DNA from: Anaerocolumna sp. | Lineage (GTDB): Bacteria; Bacillota; Clostridia; Lachnospirales; Lachnospiraceae | Direction: 5' to 3' | DNA: 15,220 nucleotides | NCBI GenBank assembly: GCA_029256035.1 | Contig: JAQSYR010000049.1 | Coordinates: 1-15,220, forward strand | In this document: piece by piece, positions 1 through 7,778 of the stretch | Layout of the letters: the number at the start of each line of letters is the position of its first letter | Numbering within the stretch: position 1 is the stretch's first letter | The notes under the pieces: model-generated | Told to the model about the DNA's origin: nothing | Databases searched by the model: none | What the model saw: the letters and a program-made list of their open reading frames with translations, nothing else | Translations under genes and position numbers: made by a program

Positions 1-269
1 AGATTATTCTGACTTTTAAATAATCCACTATTTTCAATTATGATAAGTCTTCTATCATGAAAAAATGGTAAGGTATCAGCCACAGCCATTATTTTTGAAA
101 CATCAACTGATTTTCCTTCAAAAAAAGAATAGTTCATGTCATCACTACTACCTAATATAGCATCTTTTAGCTTACCTTTATATAATTTTTTAAGGTAACT
201 TTCCGTACCATAAAGGAGATAAACCGGTTTAAATTGATTCTGACGGATATGTTCTTTAATATTCTTCAT
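1..269 (-). CDS. holA: DNA polymerase III subunit delta, N-terminal part (cut by window edge)
   Basis: About 89 N-terminal codons of the clamp-loader delta subunit, which opens the sliding clamp during replication. The translation begins MKNIKEHIRQN and carries the family's opening pattern: PVYLLYGTESYL at about residues 15-26, then a DDMNYSFFEG segment, then a LPFFHDRRLIIIENSGLFK block at about 67-85. The position and wording of these blocks match HolA proteins of clostridia. The ATG at 269-267 is preceded by an AGGTG ribosome binding site. The gene runs off the left edge, so the remaining three quarters are not visible. It is a housekeeping gene and has no evident functional link to the ABC exporter genes upstream. 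Recognition is from memory of the family; a protein search would settle it. Confidence 0.85.
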   Translation of the reverse strand, partial: MKNIKEHIRQNQFKPVYLLYGTESYLKKLYKGKLKDAILGSSDDMNYSFFEGKSVDVSKIMAVADTLPFFHDRRLIIIENSGLFKSQNN

Positions 270-332
270 TTTGCACCTGTGGGTAAATAACCTATAAAAA
301 CTATTTTTGAATTTACTATTACTTCAAAACTT

Positions 333-361
333 ATTGTACTAAGAAATAATTAAATACGCAA
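333..361 (-). promoter_or_regulatory. possible promoter for holA
   Basis: In the 115-base gap before holA the minus strand reads TTGCGT (361-356), 17 bases, then TACAAT (338-333). The -10 box is one mismatch from consensus and the -35 box is weak. Just downstream lies an AT-only inverted repeat, TTTTGAA/TTCAAAA (305-311 and 323-329, 11-base loop), which looks too weak to be a terminator. No convincing terminator separates the ABC gene from holA. Confidence 0.35.
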
Positions 362-384
362 GCCCAAATATCTATATATTAATA

Positions 385-2060
385 TTATTCAAATTGGGAT
401 TCATAAAGTTGGTAATAAAAACCCTGTTTCTTTATTAATTCCTTATGACTTCCCTGTTCCACAATATTGCCTTTATCCACAACTAATATCTGGTCTGCAT
501 TTCTAACGGTTGACAGACGGTGAGCAATTACAAAACAAGTTTTTCCCTGCATTAAGTTTCGCATGGCTTTTTGTATTTGTATTTCTGTCCTTGTATCTAC
601 ATTAGAGGTTGCCTCATCTAAAATTAACATTTTCGCATCCATAAGCATTGCTCTGGCTATGGTTAGTAATTGTTTTTGACCTTTTGATATATTGACTCCC
701 TCTTCGTTTAATATAGTTGAATACCCTTCTGGAAGCCGTTTAATATAGGAATGTATTCGGGCTGCTTTTGCAGCTTCTACTACCTCCTCCATAGTTGCAT
801 TTTCCTTCCCATAAGCTATATTTTCAAAGATTGTACCATGAAAGACCCAGGTATCTTGTAATACCATAGCAAAGGCTTTACGCAGACTTTTCCTTGTAAG
901 CTCATTTATATTTTGCTCGTCAACGGTTATTGCTCCTTCCTCAATGTCATAAAACCGCATAAGTAAATTAATAATGGTTGTTTTGCCAGCCCCTGTAGGG
1001 CCAACAATAGCAACAAGTCCTCCTGCATTTGCTATAAGACTTAAATTTTGTATAATCATTTTATCCTTTAAATATCCAAAGGACACTTCCATAATTTCTA
1101 CCTTTCCCTTAACATCAACAAGTTCTGTAGCACCTTTATTATCTGCTTTTTCAGCAGTTTCATCAAGAATACGAAAGACTCTTTCTGCAGCAGCCGCCGC
1201 CGACTGAAGTTCACTAACAATATTAGCAGCTTCGTTTATAGGACCAGAAAATTTTCTGGAATAAAGAACAAAAGACGAAATATTACCAAGTGTCATTTTC
1301 CCATATAAATATAGCAATGCCCCAAATACAGTGACTAAAGATAAGGACAAATTGTTAATAAAATTAACGGTAGGCCCAACCATACTACTATAATAATCTG
1401 CATTATAATAAGCTTCTACTGCTTCATGGTTAATTGCTTTAAATTTATCCATGACCGAATTCTCTCTTGCATAGGCTTTGATTGTTTTCTGGGCGGTTAC
1501 CATTTCCTCCACAAAACTATTCAATCTTCCCAGTTTTTCAGAACGTTTCCGAAATAGGGGTCTTACCTTTGATGTCATATACTTTGTATACAGGATAGAT
1601 AAGGGTATTGTTATAAGAGTAACCAGAATGAAATTCTGCTGATGATATCCCCTGACTGGTGAGTATCAAAGTACCCAATTGGTAAATCAACTAGTTTTGT
1701 AAATACATCATTTCTTAATTTTTTTGTAACTCTCTGGCTTATATGCATCATTAAAACAGACAAGGCATAGGTAAAAAGTGAGGATAGTATATAAAATAAT
1801 ATCATCCAGGTTGTATAATAAGTTACTATTTTAAAATCAACGGCTCCAACTCCCGGTTCAATAGCATCAATGGCATAGCCAGAAAGCATTGGACCAACTA
1901 AGGCTAAGAGATTGCTAGTAATTGCTAATAGGATAGCTAATACCAATAACCATTTACTATAGAATAGATACTGGCTTAAGCGGAGCAATACAGATTTTGC
2001 ATCTTTGGGCTTCTCTATATTACCTTTTGGTAATTTATTATTCTGATTCGGTTGTTGCAT
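385..2060 (-). pseudogene. ABC exporter half-transporter (consensus-site subunit), broken by an internal deletion and frameshift
   Basis: Second half of a heterodimeric multidrug/lipid-type ABC exporter, now in two frames. The first part (2060-1611, 149 codons, ribosome binding site GGGGGAG) has two membrane segments and ends in GDIISRIS, followed by five out-of-frame codons and a stop. The second part continues in another frame from about 1627 (ILVTLITIPLSILYTKYMTSK) through the rest of the membrane domain and a full nucleotide-binding domain: Walker A GPTGAGKT, signature ISKGQ, Walker B MLILDE with the catalytic Glu, and the switch His in IAHR. Alignment by eye to the intact partner (2094-3854) indicates about 38 residues missing at the junction, including the third membrane helix. 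The ATG at 1578 lies inside the membrane domain and is not a natural start. The signature is degenerate (SKGQ), as expected of the partner that completes a degenerate ATP site. The product should be non-functional unless the gap is an assembly error. Confidence 0.85.
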
Positions 2061-2093
2061 TATAATCTCCCCCGTTTATAATATTTTAATAAA

Positions 2094-3854
2094 TTATTCA
2101 TCACCCATTTGAGATTGATAAATCTCCTGATAGATTTCACAGGTTTGCAACAGTTCCTCATGATTACCATACCCAACTAAACTTCCATCATCCAGAACCA
2201 GAATATGATCCATATTCCTAATTGAACTGATTCGTTGTGCAATAACTATTTTAGTAGTGGTACTAAAATGTTCTTTCATGGCTTTTCTTAAATTTGAATC
2301 TGTTTTGTAATCTAAAGCACTTGATGAATCATCTAATATTAATATCTCAGGTCTACCTGCAAGGGCTCTGGATATTAGAAGCCTCTGTTTTTGTCCACCA
2401 CTTAAATTAAGCCCCTTTGTGGCAACAAGATAATCATATCCAGTATCCTCTCCATCCCCAAATCCCAACTGCATTATAAAATCATATGCCTGAGCATCCT
2501 TGGCGCTATGCTCTATTTCTTCAAAAGATAGTCCGCGGCTTAAATCAATATTTTCTTTTACTGTATCTGCAAATATAGAATCATTTTGAAATACAACACC
2601 AAACCATTTTCTCAACTCTTGGATTGGATAGGATTTTATATTTTTCCCATTAATATAAATAGCCCCTTTATCAACATCATAAAAGCGCATAATAAGATTT
2701 ACAAGAGTTGTTTTTCCTGCTCCTGTAGACCCTATAATGCCTAGAGATTCTCCTTTTTTTATGGAAAAGGATATATTAATAATACTAGCCGTATCATCAG
2801 GATTCTTATTAATGGAACTCTTGTTATAAGTAAATGAAACATTATCAAAAACAATATGAAAATCTTTATGTATTTCTATATCAGAGTCTAAAAATTCAAC
2901 AGTTATTAAGTCTTCCTCTTCTCTTAATACTTTACTAATTCTTCTAGCAGAAGCACTTGCTTTGGAATATATGGTAAATACTTTGGTAATTCCCAAAACT
3001 GCATTAAGGATCATGGTAAAATAAGATAAAAAAGCAACTATTTTTCCAGTTTCTGATAATCCAGAATTCACACGGTAGGCACCTATAATAACAACTAAAG
3101 TGAGTCCAAGATTTAGCAGCAAATTCATAGCCGGCTTTATAATTGCCATAGTAATACCAGCCTTTAATTCTTTCTCTACAACTGCCTCATTGTTCTGTGC
3201 AAATCTTCCCTTTTCATAATCCGTTTTAGATAAAGCCTTTATGACCCGGATGCCACTAATATTTTCCCTTACGATTCTAACCATTTGATCAGAAGCCTCT
3301 TGTCCGGCAGAATACATTGGAATACCTTTTTTTGTAACAAAATATACAACCAGTCCCAGTAAAGGCAAGGTACCAGCAAGTATTAAGGTTAAAACAGGGT
3401 CTAGTGTTGCTGTAATTAATATACCTCCAATAATAATAATTGGAGCACGGACTCCCATACGCTGCATCATGCCTATCATTTGATGAATATTATAAGTATC
3501 TGAGGTCATTCTAGAAACAAGAGATGGAATCGAAAAAAAATCCACCTGTGCTCCTGAGAGTTGCTGGATTTTTTCGAATAAATCATTTCTTAATCTTTTA
3601 ATGGTATCGCCGGCCACCCGACCCGCCATACGATTTGCTATTATATTTCCAATTCTTGCACCAAATGAAAGTAGAAGCATTCCTAGTCCCCAATATAGTA
3701 CATGGGACACTTTCCCTTTTGGTATTACCTCATCAATAATATATGCCAATACCCAGGGCAAGCCCAGGTCCATTAAAGTACCTGTTACCTTTATTAGAAA
3801 TCCAAAAAGCATTCTAATACTATATGGTTTTAGATATTGCAGTATAGTCTTCAT
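2094..3854 (-). CDS. ABC exporter half-transporter with degenerate ATP site (TM287-like)
   Basis: Intact 586-residue fused membrane and nucleotide-binding subunit, the normal length for this family. The membrane domain covers roughly residues 1-310. The nucleotide-binding domain has Walker A GSTGAGKT (375-382), a canonical signature LSGGQ (484-488) and Walker B ILILDD (504-509). Two key residues are altered: Asp509 stands where the catalytic Glu normally is, and Gln540 (IAQR) replaces the switch His. These changes mark the degenerate-site half of heterodimeric exporters such as TM287/288 or BmrCD, in which the partner supplies the working site. The partner lies 33 bases downstream and is broken. 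The start has a good AAGGGGAG ribosome binding site. Exporters of this group move drugs, peptides or lipids; the substrate cannot be read from sequence. The gene lies 71 bases after xpt, with no clear promoter seen between them. Confidence 0.92.
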   Translation of the reverse strand: MKTILQYLKPYSIRMLFGFLIKVTGTLMDLGLPWVLAYIIDEVIPKGKVSHVLYWGLGMLLLSFGARIGNIIANRMAGRVAGDTIKRLRNDLFEKIQQLSGAQVDFFSIPSLVSRMTSDTYNIHQMIGMMQRMGVRAPIIIIGGILITATLDPVLTLILAGTLPLLGLVVYFVTKKGIPMYSAGQEASDQMVRIVRENISGIRVIKALSKTDYEKGRFAQNNEAVVEKELKAGITMAIIKPAMNLLLNLGLTLVVIIGAYRVNSGLSETGKIVAFLSYFTMILNAVLGITKVFTIYSKASASARRISKVLREEEDLITVEFLDSDIEIHKDFHIVFDNVSFTYNKSSINKNPDDTASIINISFSIKKGESLGIIGSTGAGKTTLVNLIMRFYDVDKGAIYINGKNIKSYPIQELRKWFGVVFQNDSIFADTVKENIDLSRGLSFEEIEHSAKDAQAYDFIMQLGFGDGEDTGYDYLVATKGLNLSGGQKQRLLISRALAGRPEILILDDSSSALDYKTDSNLRKAMKEHFSTTTKIVIAQRISSIRNMDHILVLDDGSLVGYGNHEELLQTCEIYQEIYQSQMGDE

Positions 3855-3898
3855 AGCACTCCCCTTATGCTGTCCTATTCTAGTTTAATATGAAAAAC

Positions 3899-3912
3899 AA
3901 TACTAAAGTATT
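3899..3912. repeat. short inverted repeat upstream of the ABC exporter genes
   Basis: AATACT-AA-AGTATT is a perfect six-base-arm palindrome in the 71-base gap between xpt and the ABC genes. Its position would suit an operator for a dimeric regulator of the exporter. In AT-rich DNA such short palindromes arise often by chance, and no regulator gene is nearby. Confidence 0.2.
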
Positions 3913-3925
3913 TTCCTTATTTTAA

Positions 3926-4504
3926 TTAATCACGAAAAATAATGCTACCATCTTCTGTGTTCATGCTTTCAATAATTGCCAGTGATTCTAATCTTACTCC
4001 CATAGAACGAATCATTTCGCCTCCATTTTGAAAACCTTTTTCAATTACGATTCCTGTTCCTTCAACGGTTGCACCAGCACTACGAACTAAGTCAACCAAT
4101 CCAGCCAATGCACATCCGTTTGCTAGAAAATCATCAATGATTAATACTTTATCTTCTTTACTTAAAAACTTTTTAGAAACAATAACATCATAAGTTTTTT
4201 TATGTGTAAACGATTCTATCTTAGTAGAATATACTTCACCTTCAATATTGATGCTTTGTGCCTTTTTTGCAAATACAACGGGCACTTTAAAATATTGAGC
4301 AGCAATACAGGCAATACCAATTCCCGATGCCTCAATGGTTAATATTTTATTAATTTCACAATCAGAAAAAATTCTTTTAAATTCTTTTCCTATTTCATTA
4401 AATAAATCCATGTCCATCTGATGGTTTAAAAAACTATCTACCTTAAGGACATTTCCATTTTTTACAATACCATCTTTTCGAATTCTTTCCTGCAGTAATT
4501 TCAT
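3926..4504 (-). CDS. xpt: xanthine phosphoribosyltransferase
   Basis: 192-residue cytosolic type I phosphoribosyltransferase that joins xanthine to PRPP to give XMP, salvaging purine rings. The length matches the family (about 190-195). Recognisable blocks are ILTIEASGIGIA (54-65), the KKAQ segment (80-83) and the PRPP-binding loop VLIIDDFLANG (120-130) with its two acidic residues, followed by GIVIEKGFQNGG (151-162). The ATG has a strong AGAGGAAAGGTG ribosome binding site. A separate promoter lies just upstream (4558-4586). No guanine/xanthine-type riboswitch fits in the short leader and no PurBox-like CGAA...TTCG was seen, so the usual purine controls of xpt seem absent. Its closeness to a xanthine-oxidising operon is suggestive: Xpt would compete for the same xanthine. 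Confidence 0.93.
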   Translation of the reverse strand: MKLLQERIRKDGIVKNGNVLKVDSFLNHQMDMDLFNEIGKEFKRIFSDCEINKILTIEASGIGIACIAAQYFKVPVVFAKKAQSINIEGEVYSTKIESFTHKKTYDVIVSKKFLSKEDKVLIIDDFLANGCALAGLVDLVRSAGATVEGTGIVIEKGFQNGGEMIRSMGVRLESLAIIESMNTEDGSIIFRD

Positions 4505-4557
4505 TTTAACACCTTTCCTCTAGTCATATGTAATATCAGCAACTTTGTTTTCCTTTG

Positions 4558-4586
4558 ATTATACATGAATTTTAAATTTTAGTAAA
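4558..4586 (-). promoter_or_regulatory. probable promoter for xpt
   Basis: On the minus strand, TTTACT (4586-4581, four of six matches to the -35 consensus) is followed after 17 bases by a perfect TATAAT (4563-4558). It overlaps the stop codon of the upstream membrane protein gene. Transcription would start near 4551, giving a leader of about 45 bases before the xpt ATG. Confidence 0.5.
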
Positions 4587-5127
4587 TAGAAACTGCAGTA
4601 AATTCATTTTTCGTTTTATTTAAGGTTATTAAGAAATAAATATTAATAATTAAGGACACAAGCAATCCGATTACAGAGAGGCCTGGTAGAAAATATACCA
4701 GGAAAAATGATATGACTAACCCAATTGCATAGCTATTCCATGCCCTATATAATTTTTCTGCTCCCGCCTTGCACTGAAACTTTGCTTCCATTTCCATAAT
4801 ACCTTTCATAATCAGCTGGCTGCAGAATAAGGAAATGATAATAAGTACTAATCCGAAACCAAATCCCCATAAAACATACTGTTTTAATAACTTTGAGGCG
4901 ATTCCAGTAATATTCGCAACAAAATCAAGTATATAATAGAAAAACAAAACTTTTGCATAAGGCATTGCCTTTTCAAATAAAGTACTATGGGGCCTTAGTT
5001 CATTCAGTCCCTTTAACAAAAACCAATACCCAACAAAATTAGGTAATACATTTAAAATAATATCATTGTTAAAAGTTAAATTAAAATTTAATATTACAAA
5101 TAGAAACCCAAACATTATATTTTTCAT
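4579..5127 (-). CDS. unknown multi-pass membrane protein
   Basis: Unrecognised integral membrane protein of 182 residues with about five or six hydrophobic segments (roughly 4-16, 24-40, 57-77, 84-106, 132-148 and 150-168). The segment NVLPNFVGYWFLLKGLNEL (26-44) resembles a motif seen in uncharacterised clostridial membrane proteins, in which an LP-F-GY pattern is followed by a G-L helix end; this is recalled, not searched. The start at 5127 (MKNIMFGF) is preferred over the in-frame ATG at 5154, because only the inner one has a ribosome binding site (GGGGGA, 5 bases upstream). A TATAAT at 5162-5157 would place the transcript start near the outer ATG, which also supports the inner start, though its -35 box is poor. 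No catalytic motif is visible, so no function is proposed. Confidence 0.75.
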   Translation of the reverse strand: MKNIMFGFLFVILNFNLTFNNDIILNVLPNFVGYWFLLKGLNELRPHSTLFEKAMPYAKVLFFYYILDFVANITGIASKLLKQYVLWGFGFGLVLIIISLFCSQLIMKGIMEMEAKFQCKAGAEKLYRAWNSYAIGLVISFFLVYFLPGLSVIGLLVSLIINIYFLITLNKTKNEFTAVSIY

Positions 5128-5217
5128 AATTTTCCCCCAAAAATTGTTTTTCATAAATTATAAATATAAACTTGTTTTGTTAGGTAGAATTAATGATTAA
5201 TTAGCTTTCCTACCCAT

Positions 5218-6129
5218 TTATTTTTTATTTCTTTTATAATTTCTTCTTTTTTTTCTATTTATAACTGGTTTTTCTTGGTTTTGCTGTTCTCCTTCTTGTC
5301 TTAGGGAAACCCACATGGAAGTTCCCTCTTTCCCTTTTGCCTTTATCTCTAAGAAGTCAAACTTTCTTAAAAACTTTGACAATTTGGTGTCTCCATAATT
5401 TCTAACATCAAAATCAGGATATCTTTTTACCAGACGGCTACCTAGTTCCCCCATATTCATACTCTGGTCTTCTGCATCTATTTCATTCATCATTTTTATA
5501 ATCGCCGATTTAATAACATTAATATCGGTCATGTTCTTTACTATTTCTAAAGTGTCTTGATTATTACTTACCTTAAATTCGTTTTCTACAGATGTAGTTT
5601 CAGTGCTTTCTTTCATTTCTGTTTGTTTTGAAATGAATCCAGAACTTAAAGGAGTCTTACGAACATCCTCCATTTCTATGGATTTTTTCTCAGTTTCGGC
5701 TAAAACATCTAAATACTTAAACTGATTACAAGCAGCTATAAAAGGTTTCGGTGTTTTTTTCTCGCCCATTCCTACAACCAGCATTCCGGATTCCCTAAGT
5801 CTTGATGATAATTTTGTAAAGTCACTGTCACTTGAAACTATACAAAAACCTTCTACATTTCCAGAATACAGAATGTCCATAGCATCAATTATCATAGCAG
5901 AATCTGTTGCATTCTTTCCTACTGTATAACTATACTGCTGTACTGGTGTCACTGAGTTCTCCAATAACACATCTTTCCAGGAACCAGCTGTAGATTTCGT
6001 CCAATCACCATAGATTCTTTTATATGTTGCTACTCCATAGTTGGATATTTCATCAAGAATGTATTTTATATATTTAGCTGATACATTATCAGCATCAATT
6101 AATACTGCAAATCTTTTTTCATCAACCAT
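5218..6129 (-). CDS. NYN-domain nuclease-like protein with C-terminal OST-HTH/LOTUS domain
   Basis: 303-residue soluble protein. The N-terminal domain (about 5-145) is a NYN/PIN-like fold: IDADN at 11-15 with Asp12 and Asp14, KNATDSAMIIDAMD at 72-85 with Asp76, and VSSDSDF at 98-104 with Asp101 and Asp103. This cluster of acidic residues is the metal-binding site of NYN/PIN ribonucleases. After a charged, low-complexity linker (about 146-195), residues 200-278 match an OST-HTH/LOTUS domain, which binds RNA, with GELGSRLVKRYPDFDVRNYG at its core. The tail (293-303) is nearly all Arg/Lys/Asn, probably nucleic-acid contacting. It sits 8 bases after the small membrane peptide gene and appears co-transcribed with mogA. 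The RNA target and role are unknown. A ribosome binding site AGGTGAT precedes the ATG. Confidence 0.88.
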   Translation of the reverse strand: MVDEKRFAVLIDADNVSAKYIKYILDEISNYGVATYKRIYGDWTKSTAGSWKDVLLENSVTPVQQYSYTVGKNATDSAMIIDAMDILYSGNVEGFCIVSSDSDFTKLSSRLRESGMLVVGMGEKKTPKPFIAACNQFKYLDVLAETEKKSIEMEDVRKTPLSSGFISKQTEMKESTETTSVENEFKVSNNQDTLEIVKNMTDINVIKSAIIKMMNEIDAEDQSMNMGELGSRLVKRYPDFDVRNYGDTKLSKFLRKFDFLEIKAKGKEGTSMWVSLRQEGEQQNQEKPVINRKKRRNYKRNKK

Positions 6130-6137
6130 ATCATCAC

Positions 6138-6296
6138 CTAATTCTTTGTAATTGTACGAACCCTTTTCAATAAAGTAACAATTTTACTCCAAAAATCACT
6201 TAATCCAACACCTAAAATAACTGGTAATAACAGAGACATCATGTAGATACACAGAGGAATATTTTTATGTTTCTTATTGCAAGTATTTTTTATCAT
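6138..6296 (-). CDS. small single-pass membrane peptide (52 residues), unknown function
   Basis: Short gene between mogA (13 bases upstream) and the NYN-LOTUS gene (8 bases downstream). The start at 6296 is chosen because CAGGAGGTG lies at ideal spacing before it; the longer in-frame ATG at 6329 overlaps the end of mogA and would place that ribosome binding site inside the coding region. The peptide has a basic N-terminus (MIKNTCNKKHKN), one hydrophobic stretch at about 14-36 (PLCIYMMSLLLPVILGVGL) and a basic tail (KRVRTITKN). No homology is recognised. The excellent ribosome binding site and tight packing argue that it is translated. Confidence 0.6.
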   Translation of the reverse strand: MIKNTCNKKHKNIPLCIYMMSLLLPVILGVGLSDFWSKIVTLLKRVRTITKN

Positions 6297-6309
6297 AAGC
6301 ACCTCCTGT

Positions 6310-6801
6310 TTAGGTTCTGGCACATTCACTTGCTGTTCCCTTTAAGATTTTAATTCCATGATCTAATTCTGAAATAATATAGTTAAGTGCTTCATCAACT
6401 GCTTTTGGGCTACCTGGAAGATTCACAATTAATGTATTTTTTCTAATAACAGAAACTCCACGGCTTAACATTGCTCGTTTGGTAATAGAAAGGGAATAGG
6501 CACGAATTGCTTCAGCAATACCTGGTACTTGTCTTTCGCTAACAGCTAGTGTAGCCTCTGGGGTATTGTCTCTTTTTGAAAAACCTGTCCCTCCTGTGGT
6601 AAGGATAAGATCTGCTTTATCTTCGTCGCAAAGAGTTAACATCTCTTGTTTTAACATTTCAGTATCATCAGGTAGAACCTTGTAATATACTACTTCATAG
6701 CCATGTTCTGTTACTATTTTTTCAATTGTGGGACCGCTTTTGTCTTCTCTCTCTCCTGCGTATCCTTTATCACTTAATGTAATTACTGCTACTCTGTACA
6801 T
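6310..6801 (-). CDS. mogA: molybdopterin adenylyltransferase family protein (MogA/MoaB)
   Basis: 163-residue cytosolic MogA/MoaB-fold protein. MogA-type members activate molybdopterin by adenylylation before molybdenum insertion. Visible signatures are the N-terminal VAVITLSDKGYAGEREDKSG (4-23), the nucleotide/pterin loop TTGGTGFSKRDNTPEA (68-83) with Asp78, and NLPGSPKAVDEAL (127-139). Asp46 in LPDD and Asp78 fit the acidic pair important in MogA. The length is typical. MogA and MoaB are hard to separate by eye; with a molybdenum hydroxylase operon directly upstream, a cofactor role is likely either way. It begins a new unit after the terminator at 6902-6937, with an AGAGAGGA ribosome binding site. 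Confidence 0.85.
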   Translation of the reverse strand: MYRVAVITLSDKGYAGEREDKSGPTIEKIVTEHGYEVVYYKVLPDDTEMLKQEMLTLCDEDKADLILTTGGTGFSKRDNTPEATLAVSERQVPGIAEAIRAYSLSITKRAMLSRGVSVIRKNTLIVNLPGSPKAVDEALNYIISELDHGIKILKGTASECART

Positions 6802-6885
6802 TTTATTATTCCTCTCTTATTCAATTAAAATCCGCTATAAGATATTATTTCAAGGAATTGGTTTCCTTTTCTGTTAATTAAATAT

Positions 6886-6915
6886 ATTATACTACAGGAA
6901 GAACAAAAGGTGCAA
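6886..6915 (-). promoter_or_regulatory. mogA: possible promoter for mogA, overlapping the upstream terminator
   Basis: A perfect TATAAT (6891-6886) lies 18 bases after TTGCAC (6915-6910), the latter being part of the terminator stem. The -35 match is weak. An alternative is TTGAAA, 18 bases, TTTAAT, closer to the gene within 6802-6860. Either would start transcription in the 143-base gap before mogA. Confidence 0.4.
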
Positions 6916-6937
6916 GCACTCCATCAGTACTTGCACC
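6902..6937 (-). terminator. intrinsic terminator of the molybdenum hydroxylase operon
   Basis: Eight bases after the xdhB stop codon the minus strand reads GGTGCAAGTACT, loop GATGG, AGTGCTTGCACC, then TTTTGTT. The stem is 12 pairs including one T-G wobble, and a U-rich tract follows directly. This is a classical Rho-independent terminator and marks the end of the ygfK-hydA-xdh-mocA-xdhACB transcription unit. Confidence 0.88.
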
Positions 6938-6944
6938 AGTAAAT

Positions 6945-7778
6945 TTATTCTTTGGCATTACAGATAACCTGTAAAAAATCACCTAGTAAATTTAATGAAA
7001 CTTTTTTACGGTAAATTGCTGTTGATCTTTGATCATCAATGGGATTTATCACCAAACTATATTGGTTTATTACGTCATCTATTAAATTTCTTACCTCTTC
7101 CATTGTTTTTCCTAGTAACATCTGCTCTATACTAGTTGCTCTAATTACCGTTGGTCCAACTGCTCCAAATGCACATGCAAAATCAGTTAATCTGCCATTC
7201 TCCAACTGATAAATACCAGCAAAAGAAAGCTTTGATATGGCATCTGCTTTTCTGGCTCCTACTTTTTGATAATAGAAAGGAATATCTGCTCTTTTTTTTG
7301 GTATTATAATCTGTTCAATTATGGCATCTTTTTCAAGAATAGTTTTCTTAGGACCAATAATAAAATCTTTTATATTAACTTCCTTTTCAGAGTCAAGCGT
7401 TCGGATTTTCAGTCTGGCATCTAGTGCATATAATACGGGTAGGGTATCCCCAGCAGGGGATGCATTACCAATATTGCCCCCTATGGTGGCTGCATTTCTA
7501 ATGGCAGGGGAAGCAATCGTAGCAATGGATTTTTTTAAAATATCAGGAATAACTTTATTCTGTAGTAAATCAGAATAAATACAAGCTGCCCCGATATAGA
7601 TAGTTTCTTTATCTTCTGTAACTTCCTGTAATTTGGGTATAAGATTTAAAAATAAATATGGAATAGACTCTTCTTTTCTAACCATAAGATCTGTCCCGCC
7701 GGCATAAAGCACAACTTCATTTTCTCTGCGAATCTTTAATGCATCTTCTAATGTATTTGGCATGTAACCATTTACCAT
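6945..7778 (-). CDS. xdhB: molybdenum hydroxylase FAD-binding subunit
   Basis: 277-residue FAD subunit of a xanthine dehydrogenase/CO dehydrogenase-type heterotrimer, which passes electrons from the iron-sulfur subunit to NAD or another acceptor. FAD-binding loops are YAGGTDL (25-31) and TIGGNIGNASPAGD (98-111), both in their usual places. The C-terminal CO-dehydrogenase flavoprotein domain covers roughly 165-270, and the length is normal. It overlaps the end of xdhC by 7 bases, indicating translational coupling, and is the last gene before the terminator. It appears intact, unlike the catalytic subunit of the same complex. Confidence 0.92.
   Translation of the reverse strand: MVNGYMPNTLEDALKIRRENEVVLYAGGTDLMVRKEESIPYLFLNLIPKLQEVTEDKETIYIGAACIYSDLLQNKVIPDILKKSIATIASPAIRNAATIGGNIGNASPAGDTLPVLYALDARLKIRTLDSEKEVNIKDFIIGPKKTILEKDAIIEQIIIPKKRADIPFYYQKVGARKADAISKLSFAGIYQLENGRLTDFACAFGAVGPTVIRATSIEQMLLGKTMEEVRNLIDDVINQYSLVINPIDDQRSTAIYRKKVSLNLLGDFLQVICNAKE

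Noticed and set aside
974..1207. Open frames on the plus strand (also at 3601-3888, 7321-7578, 8822-9067, 12603-12896, 12826-13182 and others)
   Set aside because: They lie antisense within well-recognised genes, have no ribosome binding sites or known motifs, and their compositions look like reverse translations of the real genes.
385..1578. An independent 397-residue ABC protein starting at ATG 1578
   Set aside because: The start falls inside the membrane domain, and the frame stays open and homologous upstream to about 1627; it is the 3' part of the broken exporter gene.
5183..5214. Inverted repeat GGTAG-AATTAA / TTAATT-...-CTACC after the NYN gene as a terminator
   Set aside because: The stem has a seven-base one-sided bulge, and on the minus strand it is followed by A-rich, not U-rich, sequence. 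The T-rich side faces the plus strand, where no gene ends.
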